Made by a program: the position numbers and the translations under genes. A DNA stretch of 64,000 bases, taken from the NCBI RefSeq assembly GCF_003254665.1, contig NZ_QHGY01000010.1, positions 1 through 64,000 on the forward strand. Direction: 5' to 3'. Shown in pieces: positions 30,141 through 38,246 of this stretch. Position 1 is the stretch's first letter; every line of letters begins with the position of its first letter. A model generated the notes under the pieces. It was not told the origin of the DNA. It was given only the letters and a program-made list of their open reading frames with translations, and searched no databases. The DNA comes from Billgrantia lactosivorans. GTDB lineage: Bacteria; Pseudomonadota; Gammaproteobacteria; Pseudomonadales; Halomonadaceae.

Positions 30141-31163
30141 ATGAAGGCAACGACGAAACTATTGACTACCGCCGGCATGGGCGCTCTGGTATTCGGCATG
30201 GCGGCCGCCGCCCAGGCCGCCGAATGGAAATACGCCCACGAAGAATACGAAGATGACGTCCAGGATGTCTTTGCTGTCGCCTTCAAGGAGTATATCGAGG
30301 AAAATTCCGACCACACCGTCACGATCTACCGTTTCGGCGAGCTGGGTGAATCCGACGACATCATGGAGCAGACCCAGAACGGCATCCTCCAATTCGTCAA
30401 CCAGTCTCCCGGCTTCACCGGTTCGCTGATCCCCGAAGCTCAGATCTTCTTCATCCCCTACCTGCTGCCTACCGACGAAGAGACCGTTCTCGAGTTCTTC
30501 GACGAGAGCAAGGCCATCAACGAGATGTTCCCCGAGCTCTACGCCGAGCAGGGGCTCGAGCTGCTCAAGATGTATCCGGAAGGCGAGATGGTCATCACCA
30601 CCGACGAGCCGGTCAGCTCGCCGGAGGACTTCGAGGACAAGAAGATCCGCACCATGACCAACCCGCTGCTCTCCGAGACCTATCGGGCCTTCGGCGCGAC
30701 GCCGACACCGCTGCCCTGGGGCGAGGTCTACGGCGGCCTGCAGACCGGCGTGATCGACGGTCAGGAGAACCCGATCTTCTGGATCGAATCCGGCGGCCTC
30801 TACGAGGTCTCCCCTCACCTGACCTTCACCGGCCATGGCTGGTTCACCACCGCCATGATGGCCAACCAGGAGTTCTACGATGGCCTGTCCGACGAGGACA
30901 AGGAGCTGGTGCAGGAAGCTGCCGAGGCGGCCTACGATCACACCATCGAGCACATTACGGGCCTGGCCGAGGAAGCGCTGGCCAAGATCGAGGAGGAGTG
31001 CGGTGACGACTGCACCGTGACCCGCCTCGATGAAGACCAGATCGAGGCCTTCCGCGAGCGTGCCCCGCAGGTCGAGGAGGAGTTCCTCGAGATGACCGGC
31101 GACGGTGGCAAGGAGCTGCTGGAGCAGTTCAAGGCCGACCTGGAAGCCGTCCAGCAAGACTGA
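30141..31163 (+). CDS. teaA: Ectoine/hydroxyectoine-binding TRAP protein TeaA
   Basis: This 340-residue periplasmic DctP-type binding protein has a signal peptide cleaved after about residue 26 (GALVFGMAAAAQA). It is strikingly like TeaA of Halomonas elongata: WKYAHEEYEDDVQDVFAVAF, TQNGILQFVNQSPGFTGSLI, NEMFPELYAEQGLELLKMYP, KKIRTMTNPLL, LPWGEVYGGLQTGVIDGQEN and HGWFTTAMMANQEFYDGLS. The Arg, Trp and Asn/Phe residues that hold the ligand in TRAP binding proteins lie in the last segments. It captures ectoine for TeaBC, recovering compatible solute leaked from the cell or present outside. The last ~70 residues are more acidic and contain a Cys pair (ECGDDCTV). Confidence 0.93.
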   Translation: MKATTKLLTTAGMGALVFGMAAAAQAAEWKYAHEEYEDDVQDVFAVAFKEYIEENSDHTVTIYRFGELGESDDIMEQTQNGILQFVNQSPGFTGSLIPEAQIFFIPYLLPTDEETVLEFFDESKAINEMFPELYAEQGLELLKMYPEGEMVITTDEPVSSPEDFEDKKIRTMTNPLLSETYRAFGATPTPLPWGEVYGGLQTGVIDGQENPIFWIESGGLYEVSPHLTFTGHGWFTTAMMANQEFYDGLSDEDKELVQEAAEAAYDHTIEHITGLAEEALAKIEEECGDDCTVTRLDEDQIEAFRERAPQVEEEFLEMTGDGGKELLEQFKADLEAVQQD

Positions 31164-31164
31164 C

Positions 31165-31208
31165 CGCGGTCGATACCGCGCTTGGGGGGGCAGCTACGGC
31201 TGCCCCCC
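31165..31208 (+). terminator. Two consecutive hairpins between teaA and teaB
   Basis: Just after the teaA stop comes CGCGGT-CGAT-ACCGCG (31165-31180). Then a 10-bp G:C-rich stem GGGGGGCAGC / GCTGCCCCCC closes a TACG tetraloop of the stable UNCG type (31185-31208). It is followed by only a short T-rich stretch (GTCGTTT). This is a typical place for a hairpin that protects the binding-protein message and reduces read-through to the permeases. Confidence 0.65.
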
Positions 31209-31322
31209 GTCGTTTGCCGGCCGCTACCGTGCACCCAGCGTTGACCTTCGCGCCCCGGGCGAGGGTTAGACTGCATCGGCACGGATCGTTACGGCGTAAC
31301 GCCTGAACTGGGAGTAGCCGCC

Positions 31323-31901
31323 ATGACAGAAGAAGACTCCGAACGGAATTATCGCTCCGGCATGCCGGGGTTTTTGGGCAAGATCGACACCGCCATCAGC
31401 AAGGCCGAAGCGGTGATCCTGGCGCTGGGTGTCCTGCTGATGGCGATCAATACCGTCGCCAACGTGATCGGCCGCTTCGTGTTCGGCTCGAGCCTGTTCT
31501 TCTCGGAGGAGGTCAATCGCATCCTGATCGTGATGATCACCTTCGCCGGGATCGGCTATGCCGCGCGACACGGCCGTCACATCCGCATGTCGGCCATCTA
31601 CGATGCCTTGCCGCTGGGAGGCAGGCGCGTGCTCATGGTGCTCATCGCCCTGTTCACCTCGCTGGTGATGTTCTTCCTCTGCTACTACTCCGTCGTCTAC
31701 ATCCTCGACCTTTACGGCAAGGGGAGGGTGCTGCCATCGCTGGGAGTCCCCGTCTACCTGATCTATCTCTGGGTGCCCATCGGCTTCGCCGTGACCGGCA
31801 CCCAGTACCTGCTCACGGCCATCAAGAATGTCACGTCCCGTGATGTCTACCTGTCCACCGTGGTGGTCGATGGCTACAAGGATACGGAAACGGAAGTCTG
31901 A
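31323..31901 (+). CDS. teaB: Ectoine TRAP transporter small permease TeaB
   Basis: This 192-residue DctQ-family protein with four transmembrane helices has the motif NVIGRFVFGSSLFFSEEVNRILIVMITFAGIGYAARHGRHIRMSAI, containing the EE...R and HIRM features of DctQ. With TeaC it forms the ectoine carrier. It lies 159 nt after teaA, past the hairpins; the interval 31209-31322 also contains TTGACC about 80 nt before the start, which could belong to a secondary promoter, but no good -10 is at the right distance. Confidence 0.93.
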   Translation: MTEEDSERNYRSGMPGFLGKIDTAISKAEAVILALGVLLMAINTVANVIGRFVFGSSLFFSEEVNRILIVMITFAGIGYAARHGRHIRMSAIYDALPLGGRRVLMVLIALFTSLVMFFLCYYSVVYILDLYGKGRVLPSLGVPVYLIYLWVPIGFAVTGTQYLLTAIKNVTSRDVYLSTVVVDGYKDTETEV

Positions 31902-31931
31902 CGCAGGGCGCTGTGCCCAGGAGAGCACACT

Positions 31932-33215
31932 ATGACGACAATAATGATCGCCACGATGATAGTCCTGCTGCTGCTGGGCTTCCCCATGATGATCCCGCTG
32001 GCCACCGCCGCGGCCCTCGGCTTCTTCATGATGTTCAATGGGCTCGGCCAGATGGACACGCTGATCCAGCAGATGATGGCGGGGATCCGGCCCACCTCGC
32101 TGATTGCGGTGCCGATGTTCATCCTCGCCGCCGACATCATGACCCGAGGCCAGTCCGCCGAGCGCCTGATCAACATGGTCATGGCCTTCATCGGCCACAT
32201 CAAGGGGGGCCTGGCGGTCAGCACCGCGGCTTCCTGCACCCTGTTCGGCGCCGTCTCGGGTTCGACCCAGGCCACCGTGGTGGCGGTTGGCTCGCCGCTG
32301 CGGCCGCGGATGCTCAAGGCCGGCTACTCGGACTCCTTCACCCTGGCCCTGATCATCAATGCCAGCGACATCGCCTTCCTGATTCCGCCGAGCATCGGCA
32401 TGATCATCTACGGCGTCATTTCGGGCACCTCAATCGGCGAGCTGTTCATCGCCGGCATCGGACCGGGGCTGCTGATCCTGCTCATGTTCGCGATCTACAG
32501 CATGATCTACGCCGTGGTCCGCGACGTCCCCACCGAGCCCAGGTCCAGCTGGCGCGAGCGCGCCCTGGCCATACGCGACGCCCTGTGGCCGCTGGGCTTC
32601 CCCGTGATCATCGTCGGGGGCATCTACGGCGGCGTCTTCAGCCCCACCGAGGCCGCCGCCGCCTGCGTGCTCTATGCCGTGCTGCTGGAGTTCGTGGTGT
32701 TCCGCTCGCTCGGCCTGCGTGACATCTACGCCATTGCCAAGTCCACCGGCCTGATCACCGCGGTGGTGTTCATCCTGGTGGCGGTAGGCAATGGTTTCTC
32801 CTGGATCATCTCCTTCGCCCAGATCCCCCAGGAGATCCTGGCCGCGGTGGGCATCGACGAGGCGGGGCCCACCGGGGTGCTGATCGCCATCTGCGTGGCG
32901 TTCTTCGTCGCCTGCATGTTCGTCGACCCCATCGTGGTCATCCTGGTGCTGACGCCTATCTTCACCCCGGCGATCGAGGCCACCGGCCTCGACCCGGTGC
33001 TGGTAGGCATCCTGATTACCCTGCAGGTAGCCATCGGCTCGGCGACGCCACCCTTCGGCTGCGACATCTTCACCGCCATCGCCATCTTCAAGCGGCCCTA
33101 CTGGGACGTGATCAAGGGTACCCCGCCCTTCATCTTCATCCTGATCCTGGCCGCGGCGCTGCTGATCATGTTCCCCCAGATCGCCCTGTTCCTGCGTGAC
33201 GTGGCGTACGTCTGA
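31932..33215 (+). CDS. teaC: Ectoine TRAP transporter large permease TeaC
   Basis: This 427-residue DctM-family protein with about 12 helices is the Na+-coupled translocation subunit. Family blocks are [84 protein letters not shown] and [23 protein letters not shown]. It starts 30 nt after teaB with the ribosome-binding site CAGGAGAGC. The length and gene order match H. elongata teaABCD. Confidence 0.94.
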   Translation: MTTIMIATMIVLLLLGFPMMIPLATAAALGFFMMFNGLGQMDTLIQQMMAGIRPTSLIAVPMFILAADIMTRGQSAERLINMVMAFIGHIKGGLAVSTAASCTLFGAVSGSTQATVVAVGSPLRPRMLKAGYSDSFTLALIINASDIAFLIPPSIGMIIYGVISGTSIGELFIAGIGPGLLILLMFAIYSMIYAVVRDVPTEPRSSWRERALAIRDALWPLGFPVIIVGGIYGGVFSPTEAAAACVLYAVLLEFVVFRSLGLRDIYAIAKSTGLITAVVFILVAVGNGFSWIISFAQIPQEILAAVGIDEAGPTGVLIAICVAFFVACMFVDPIVVILVLTPIFTPAIEATGLDPVLVGILITLQVAIGSATPPFGCDIFTAIAIFKRPYWDVIKGTPPFIFILILAAALLIMFPQIALFLRDVAYV

Positions 33216-33247
33216 GGGCGGAGCCGACCGATGTTGAGGAGGCAGTG

Positions 33248-33691
33248 ATGTTCAACCGCATACTGGTACCGGTGGATGGTTCCAAGGGGGCTCTGAAGGC
33301 GCTGGAGAAGGCCGTGGGCCTGCACCTGCTGACCGGTGCCGAGCTCTACATCCTGTGCGTGTTCAAGCACCACAGCCTGCTGGAGGCGTCGCTCTCCATG
33401 GTGCGGCCTGCTCGGCTCGACATCCCCGATGACGCCCTGAAGGAGTACGCCACCGAGGTCGCCGTGCACGCCAAGAGCGAGGCCGTGGAGCTGGGGGCCG
33501 ACCCGGCCAGGCTGCGCGCCTTCGTCAAGGGCGGGCGCCCTTCGCGTACCATCGTGCGTTTCGCGCGCAAGCGGGAGTGCGACCTGATCGTGATCGGTGC
33601 CCAGGGCACCAACGGCGAGAAGAGCCTGCTGCTGGGCAGCGTGGCCCAGCGCGTGGCGGGCTCCGCCCACTGCCCCACCCTGGTAGTGTGA
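33248..33691 (+). CDS. teaD: TeaD, ATP-binding universal stress protein of the ectoine transporter operon
   Basis: This 147-residue single-domain Usp has [20 protein letters not shown] at the N-terminus and the ATP-binding loop [21 protein letters not shown] (Gly-2X-Gly-9X-Gly-Ser type) near the C-terminus. In H. elongata TeaD is encoded directly after teaC, binds ATP and restrains ectoine uptake. The ATG at 33248 is preferred to the GTG at 33245; GAGGAGG lies 7-10 nt upstream. Length equals that of the H. elongata protein as I recall it. Confidence 0.92.
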   Translation: MFNRILVPVDGSKGALKALEKAVGLHLLTGAELYILCVFKHHSLLEASLSMVRPARLDIPDDALKEYATEVAVHAKSEAVELGADPARLRAFVKGGRPSRTIVRFARKRECDLIVIGAQGTNGEKSLLLGSVAQRVAGSAHCPTLVV

Positions 33692-33695
33692 GTCC

Positions 33696-33792
33696 GCGGC
33701 ACGGTTCCGTGCGGCAAGGTCGGCACCGGCCCCGCGCCGGTGGTCTGCGCCCGCGACGCGGTTCCGTTCGGCAAGTGCGGAACCGGCCCCGC
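33696..33792 (+). repeat. Two imperfect 40-bp direct repeats between teaD and the FKBP gene
   Basis: Copies at 33696-33735 and 33753-33792 share CGGTTCCG, CGGCAAG and ACCGGCCCCGC in the same order. The second copy contains a perfect inverted repeat CGGTTCCG / CGGAACCG; the first has one mismatch in it. Each copy could fold into a hairpin, and the first continues into ACCGGC-CCCGC-GCCGGT. They may form the teaABCD 3' end or a protein-binding site for the next promoter. Confidence 0.6.
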
Positions 33793-33851
33793 CCTGATAG
33801 GGTCCGAATACTGTTGCACGCCGCCCCAATGACCAATCGATAGGACTCTGC

Positions 33852-34535
33852 ATGAAGATTCTGCTGACTTCCGCCTCCCTGGCTGCGCTGGTGGTTGCGG
33901 CGCCATCCGTTCTGGCTGCGCCGGAGACAGAGGACGAGCGCCTCAGCTACAGCCTGGGCGTCGCCTACGGCCAGAGCATTGCCCAGGAGTATCCCGACCT
34001 CGACGTCGAGGCCTTCACCGACGCCATCCGCGACCTCATCGAGGGCAACGACCTGGCCATGGAAGCGGATGAAATGGCCGAGACCCTGAGCCAGTTCCAG
34101 GAAAACGCGCTGGCCAATCGCCAGGCCGAGGCCGAGGAGATGGCCGAGCGCAACCTGGCCGAGGGCAAGGCCTTCCTGGAGGAGAATGCAGAGCGCGAAG
34201 ATGTCACCACCACCGACTCGGGACTGCAGTACGAGGTGCTGGAAGAGGGCGATGGCGAGAGCCCCGGGCCGAGTTCCCATGTCGAGGTGCACTACGAGGG
34301 CACCCTGGTCGACGGTACGGTGTTCGACAGCTCCTTCGATCGCGGCCAGCCGCTGAGCTTTCGGGTGGACCAGGTGATCGAGGGATGGCAGGAGGCGCTG
34401 CAGCTGATGAGCGTCGGCGACACCTGGATGCTCTTCGTCCCCCCCGAGCTCGGCTACGGCGCCCAGGGCCAGGGCCCCATCGGGCCCAACGAGACGCTGA
34501 TCTTCCGCGTCGAGCTGATCGAGGTCATGGAGTGA
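33852..34535 (+). CDS. FKBP-type peptidyl-prolyl isomerase (FkpA/Mip-like), exported
   Basis: This 227-residue protein has a signal peptide (LLTSASLAALVVAAPSVLAA), an N-terminal helical dimerisation domain (RLSYSLGVAYGQSIAQEYPD; long helix through EAEEMAERNLAEGKAFLEEN) and a C-terminal FKBP domain (about 120-227) with GLQYEVLEEGDGESPGPSSHV, VHYEGTLVDGTVFDSSFDRG, VIEGWQEALQLMSVGD and PPELGYGAQG. It folds periplasmic or outer-membrane proteins. The next gene begins 10 nt downstream, so they may be co-transcribed. Confidence 0.92.
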   Translation: MKILLTSASLAALVVAAPSVLAAPETEDERLSYSLGVAYGQSIAQEYPDLDVEAFTDAIRDLIEGNDLAMEADEMAETLSQFQENALANRQAEAEEMAERNLAEGKAFLEENAEREDVTTTDSGLQYEVLEEGDGESPGPSSHVEVHYEGTLVDGTVFDSSFDRGQPLSFRVDQVIEGWQEALQLMSVGDTWMLFVPPELGYGAQGQGPIGPNETLIFRVELIEVME

Positions 34536-34545
34536 CAGCACGCGC

Positions 34546-35577
34546 ATGAGAATCCTGCCGTTACTGGCGACCGCGCTGCTGGCGTCGGTCGCCCATGCCG
34601 ACGATCGGCTGCCGGCGCTGCCCGGGCTTGGCATCGATCCGGGCGACAGCAGCGTGATCGGCATCTCCTCGGGGGGCTACATGGCCACCCAGCTGGCCGT
34701 CGCCTGGCCCGAGCGGTTCCGGGGCGTGGCCGTGCTCGCCGCGGGCCCGTGGAGCTGCGCCCAGGGCGGCCTCGGGCAGGCGCTCGGTCAGTGCATGTCG
34801 CAGCGCCGAGGGAGCCCCGATCTCGATGCGCTCGACGTACGCCTGCGCGACTACCAGGCGCGCGGCCTGGTGGGCGAGGCCGACGATCTCGCCGAGCTGC
34901 GCGCCTTCGTCTGGCATGGGGAGGCGGACAGCGTGGTGGACCCCTCGCTCGGCAGGGCGCTGGCCGAGCAGCTGTCCGGTTGGCTGGCCGATCCCGAGAA
35001 GCAGCTGAAGCTGCTCCAGTCGCCCGACATCGGCCATGGCTGGCCGATCGAGGCCGACGAGCGCATCCCCCCCACTCAGCTGGCCCAGTGCCGCGGCGGC
35101 GGCGGTACCCACGTGCTGGCCTGCGGCATGGATATCGCCGGCGAGGCGTTGCGCTGGCTGCACGGCGCGCTGGAGCCTCCCGCCGAGACGCCATCGGCCC
35201 AGCTGCTACGCTTCGACCAGGCCCCGTTCGAGGCCCGCGGCCTGGCCGATGCCGGCTACGTGCTGGTCCCCGAGGAGTGCGAGTCGGGAGGCTGCAGCCT
35301 GACCGTGGCGCTGCACGGCTGCGGCATGGGCGAGGAGCAGATCGACGAGGCCTTCGTGCAACACAGCGGACTCAACGAATGGGCCGCGGCCAACCGCCGC
35401 ATCGTGCTCTATCCCCAGGCCAGTACCAGCCTGGCCAACCCCCAGGGCTGCTGGGACTGGTGGGGCTTTGCCGAGAGCACCTGGCAGCTCGACCCGCTGC
35501 ACGACACCCGCGAAGGCACTCAGGTGAAGGCCCTGATGGCCATGATCGAACGCCTCGAGGAAGCGCCGGAAGAGTAG
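34546..35577 (+). CDS. Exported esterase of the PHB-depolymerase-like family
   Basis: This 343-residue precursor has a short signal peptide (LLATALLASVAHA) and an alpha/beta-hydrolase fold. The nucleophile is Ser41 in GISSGGYMA, the acid is likely the Asp in HGEADSVVD, and the His is in DIGHGWP. The C-terminal half repeats features of family members acting on short-chain polyhydroxybutyrate (LVPEECESGGCSLTVALHGCG, IVLYPQAS, GCWDWWGF). Halomonads commonly store PHB, and an exported enzyme would use external polymer or oligomers. Actual polymer specificity is unproven. Confidence 0.82.
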   Translation: MRILPLLATALLASVAHADDRLPALPGLGIDPGDSSVIGISSGGYMATQLAVAWPERFRGVAVLAAGPWSCAQGGLGQALGQCMSQRRGSPDLDALDVRLRDYQARGLVGEADDLAELRAFVWHGEADSVVDPSLGRALAEQLSGWLADPEKQLKLLQSPDIGHGWPIEADERIPPTQLAQCRGGGGTHVLACGMDIAGEALRWLHGALEPPAETPSAQLLRFDQAPFEARGLADAGYVLVPEECESGGCSLTVALHGCGMGEEQIDEAFVQHSGLNEWAAANRRIVLYPQASTSLANPQGCWDWWGFAESTWQLDPLHDTREGTQVKALMAMIERLEEAPEE

Positions 35578-35618
35578 CCGTCCGGGCAGCGGCCGGCCAG
35601 GTGCGGCGACGAACGCTC

Positions 35619-36212
35619 CTATTCGCCGAGCTCTTGTTCCAGCGCCGCACGCAGCGCGTGCGGCGTCGGCGAGTAGAGCACTCGCTGAAGGATCTTGCCG
35701 TCACGATCGACCAGGAACAGCGACGAGGTGTGGTCGATGGTGTACTCCATCGCCGAGTCAGGCGCCTCTACCCGGCGCCACTTCACGTCATAGCGCCGCG
35801 TCAGCTCCTCGAGCTGCTCCTGGCTGCCGCTGGCGCCGATGAAGGCTTCGCCGAAAAAGCCCACGTACTCGTCGAGGCGCTCGAGCGTATCGCGCTCGGG
35901 ATCCAGCGAAACCAGCAGCGGGACCACGCGGCGCCGCTGCTCCTCGTCCAGCCCCTGCATCACTTGGCGCATGACCGACATGCTCATCGGGCAGACATCG
36001 GGGCAGTAGGTGTAGCCGAAGAAGAGCACGGCCAGCTGGTCGTCCTCGAGCTGGGTCAGCGAGAAATCGCCCTGGGTCGAGGGCAGCTCCACCGGCCCCC
36101 CTCGCGGGCCGTCCTCCCCGGCCCGGTGCAACTGCTGATAGCCGTACAGCACGCCGAGAGCCGCCACCGCGACCAGCGCAGCCAGCCCCATCCAGATCCG
36201 TTGCCGCCTCAT
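35619..36212 (-). CDS. SCO1/SenC copper chaperone
   Basis: This 197-residue, membrane-anchored, periplasmic thioredoxin-fold protein delivers copper to the CuA site of cytochrome c oxidase or acts as a redox partner. The N-terminal anchor is GLAALVAVAALGVLYGYQQL. The copper ligands are Cys70 and Cys74 in GYTYCPDVCPMSMS and His161 in YTIDHTSSLFLVD. The length is normal. Its ATG overlaps the stop of the upstream hypothetical gene by 4 nt, so the two proteins are made together. Confidence 0.93.
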   Translation of the reverse strand: MRRQRIWMGLAALVAVAALGVLYGYQQLHRAGEDGPRGGPVELPSTQGDFSLTQLEDDQLAVLFFGYTYCPDVCPMSMSVMRQVMQGLDEEQRRRVVPLLVSLDPERDTLERLDEYVGFFGEAFIGASGSQEQLEELTRRYDVKWRRVEAPDSAMEYTIDHTSSLFLVDRDGKILQRVLYSPTPHALRAALEQELGE

Positions 36213-36721
36213 GGCACACTCCGCTCCACCGTGAAATCGAATCGGCTTCCCAACCGCCCTTGCGGGGTTTCCACCACCACACGCGCCTGCCAGGGCATGA
36301 CCGATTCGGTGCAGATCGGCACCTGGCCAACCCCCTCGAAACGCCCACTATCCTGCTCGCTCAAGGGAAAGCGATGCAAGCCCATGTCCATGCCGCGGCC
36401 GACGAACTCGACACTGGCCGACAGCACCTCGACACCCTCCACCTGTACCGTCAACGGCAGCAGCTCCAGGGCGCGGATCGCCCCTGGGGCGTCGATCCCG
36501 AGGCTGAGGCTGCGCCCGTCGCCGAGGCTGGCACGACAGGCCGCCTGATGCAGGTCGCAGGGGCGGCTGGCGAGGTGCCAGTCGACATCGGATTCGCCAC
36601 GCAGGAGATGCGCCGCCAGGTACCAGAGCGCCACGCTGAGAGTCAACAGCGTGGCCAGCATCATCAGGCGCAGCCTCGGGAAACGGGATTCGCCCGCATC
36701 GGGCAGGGAGGGTGAGGGCAT
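36209..36721 (-). CDS. Membrane-anchored periplasmic protein coupled to SCO1
   Basis: This 170-residue protein has one transmembrane helix (LMMLATLLTLSVALWYLAAHLL) and a periplasmic domain that appears all-beta. The segment GRGMDMGLHRFPLSEQDSGRFEGVGQVP, followed by MPWQARVVVETPQG, resembles the FixH/YtkA-type fold, in which Met/His residues can bind copper. Two Cys residues (RPCDLHQAACR) lie near the anchor and a third is in PICTES. Overlap with the SCO1 gene supports a role in copper delivery or cytochrome oxidase assembly. No family is firmly recognised, so function is inferred. Confidence 0.6.
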   Translation of the reverse strand: MPSPSLPDAGESRFPRLRLMMLATLLTLSVALWYLAAHLLRGESDVDWHLASRPCDLHQAACRASLGDGRSLSLGIDAPGAIRALELLPLTVQVEGVEVLSASVEFVGRGMDMGLHRFPLSEQDSGRFEGVGQVPICTESVMPWQARVVVETPQGRLGSRFDFTVERSVP

Positions 36722-36848
36722 GGCGGCGGAGGCAGCACTTCAACGGATAGAGCGGTAAGCTTAACAGCATTTTTCTTGCGGCCAGGCGTGTACCGTTGTC
36801 GCAGGGTTTAACGCTCATTTAATGGCCAACGGCCAGAAGGATACCGAT

Positions 36849-37766
36849 ATGCAAGGCGTCGCCGATGCACTGGGCCCCCTGTTCCTGCTGATCCTGCTCG
36901 GCGCCGCGCTGGGCCGGCTGCGCCAGCCGAACGGCGAGTTCTGGGTACAACTGGAGAAGGTGATCTACTTCCTGCTGTTCCCCGCCATGCTGGTTGCCAC
37001 CCTGGCGAACGCCAACGTGGGCGAAGTGCCCGTGTTCCGCCTCGCGCTGGCCCTGCTGGGCGGCATGCTGCTGTTCGCCGCACTGCTGTGGGCGACGCAA
37101 GCGAGGCTGGGGCTGCCGGCCGCGGCCTTCACCTCGGTGTTCCAGGGGGCGCTGCGCTTCAACACCTACGTGGGGGTCGCCGGCGCCGCCGCCCTGCACG
37201 GTTCCGCCGGCGCCACCGTGGCGGCGGTCGCCGTGGCGCTGATGGTACCGATCGTCAACGTGCTGTGCGTCGCCAGCTTCATCGCCGCCGGCACGCTCGG
37301 ACCCTCCAGCCTGGGCAGGAGCCTGGCGGCGCTGGTACGCAACCCATTGATTCTCGCCTGCCTGGCCGGCATCGGCCTCAACCTGTCGGGCATCGGCCTG
37401 CCCGGCTGGAGCGGCACGGCGGTGGCACTGCTGGGGCAAGCCGCCCTGCCGCTCGGCCTGGTCGCGGTCGGCGTTGCGCTGCGCCCGCAGGCGCTGCTGC
37501 GGCTGGACCGCGGCGTGTGGGCGGCCAATCTGGTCAAGCTGGTGCTGATGCCGGCGCTGGTGTTCGGCGTGGCGCTGCTGCTGGGGCTGGATGCCGTGAG
37601 CCGCGACGTGGCGCTGCTGTTCGCCGCCCTGCCCACCGCCACCTCGGCCTATATCCTGGCACGCCAGCTGGGCGGCGATGCCGAGCTGATGGCCGCCCTG
37701 ATCACCGGCCAGACGCTGCTCGCCATGCTCACGCTGCCCGCCTGGCTGCACCTGGCCGGAAGCTGA
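36849..37766 (+). CDS. AEC-family (auxin efflux carrier-like) transporter
   Basis: This 305-residue membrane protein has ten predicted helices and belongs to the AEC family of bacterial permeases. Recognisable parts are FLLILLGAALGRL, LEKVIYFLLFPAMLVATLAN, FNTYVGVAGAAALHG, NPLILACLAGIGLNLSGIGLP, AALPLGLVAVGVALRP-type sequence and AALPTATSAYILARQLGGD near the end. Family members export or take up carboxylates or amino acids; the substrate cannot be read from sequence. The ATG at 36849 is preferred over 36822 because AGAAGGAT precedes it at proper spacing. The sRNA promoter begins only 24 nt after its stop. Confidence 0.88.
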   Translation: MQGVADALGPLFLLILLGAALGRLRQPNGEFWVQLEKVIYFLLFPAMLVATLANANVGEVPVFRLALALLGGMLLFAALLWATQARLGLPAAAFTSVFQGALRFNTYVGVAGAAALHGSAGATVAAVAVALMVPIVNVLCVASFIAAGTLGPSSLGRSLAALVRNPLILACLAGIGLNLSGIGLPGWSGTAVALLGQAALPLGLVAVGVALRPQALLRLDRGVWAANLVKLVLMPALVFGVALLLGLDAVSRDVALLFAALPTATSAYILARQLGGDAELMAALITGQTLLAMLTLPAWLHLAGS

Positions 37767-37790
37767 TAATAAAAAACGTTCGCATTCGTG

Positions 37791-37820
37791 TTGACACCGA
37801 TAATGAGAATGGATTACATT
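37791..37820 (+). promoter_or_regulatory. Strong sigma-70 promoter with overlapping Fur-box-like sequence
   Basis: TTGACA (37791-37796, exact consensus) and TACATT (37815-37820) are separated by 18 nt. Between and over them lies GATAATGAGAATGGATTAC (37799-37817), matching 13 of 19 positions of the Fur consensus with a full left half (GATAATGA). Bound Fur would block RNA polymerase, so expression is expected in low iron. The only thing downstream is non-coding RNA. Confidence 0.75.
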
Positions 37821-37826
37821 GAAGGC

Positions 37827-37941
37827 GTGGTGTTGATGAGGCACCACGGCCATTAGGGGAACCGCCAGTTTCCCGCTATGGTTTCTCCCCCTCATTGCTA
37901 GTCACGGTCTTGCCTGCGCCTCCTCTGGAGGCGCTTTTTTT
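37827..37941 (+). ncRNA. Putative Fur-regulated small RNA, PrrF-like
   Basis: A ~115-nt transcript is predicted from about 7 nt after the -10 box to a T7 terminator. It folds a 5' stem-loop (CGTGGTG / CACCACG, 37826-37848), then a less structured middle, then the block CTCATTGCTAGTCACGG at 37891-37907 and the terminator. From memory, the 3' half resembles PrrF1/PrrF2 of Pseudomonas aeruginosa (CTCATCAGGCTAATCACGG, then TTTTG and the terminator), which repress iron-containing enzymes under iron starvation. No conserved reading frame or ribosome-binding site is visible. The start is estimated, and the PrrF relation is by eye only. Confidence 0.72.
37916..37941 (+). terminator. Intrinsic terminator of the putative sRNA (unit 1)
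   Basis: A perfect 8-bp stem GCGCCTCC / GGAGGCGC with loop TCT is followed by seven T residues. It is the reference copy for the repeated terminators downstream. Confidence 0.9.
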
Positions 37942-37992
37942 GTCGAGACAACACTCCTCATTGCTGCTTTTTACAAGATCAGGGTCTCGCCT

Positions 37993-38017
37993 GCGCCTCC
38001 TCGGGCGGCGCCTTTTT
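37993..38017 (+). terminator. Terminator of array unit 2 (type A, stem mismatch)
   Basis: GCGCCTCC pairs with GGCGGCGC around loop TCG; one A-to-C change leaves a T-C mismatch in the stem. It is followed by C and five T residues. It is probably weaker than the other copies. Confidence 0.65.
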
Positions 38018-38068
38018 GTTCAGAAAACACCCCTCATTGCTGCTTTTTACAAGATCAGGGCCTCGCCT

Positions 38069-38094
38069 GCGCCTCCTCTGGAGGCGCTATTTTT
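38069..38094 (+). terminator. Terminator of array unit 3 (type B)
   Basis: A perfect 8-bp stem identical to that of unit 1 is followed by TATTTTT. The single A interrupts the T-tract. Confidence 0.75.
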
Positions 38095-38145
38095 GTCGAG
38101 ACAACACTCCTCATTGCTGCTTTTTACAAGATCAGGGTCTCGCCT

Positions 38146-38170
38146 GCGCCTCCTCTGGAGGCGCCTTTTT
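38146..38170 (+). terminator. Terminator of array unit 4 (type A)
   Basis: A perfect 8-bp stem, GCGCCTCC / GGAGGCGC, is followed by C and five T residues. Confidence 0.75.
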
Positions 38171-38221
38171 GTTCAGAAAACACCCCTCATTGCTGCTTTT
38201 TACAAGATCAGGGTCTCGCCT

Positions 38222-38246
38222 GCGCCTCCTCTGGAGGCGCTTTTTT
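38222..38246 (+). terminator. Terminator of array unit 5 (type B)
   Basis: A perfect 8-bp stem is followed directly by six T residues. This is the last intact terminator in the array. Confidence 0.8.
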
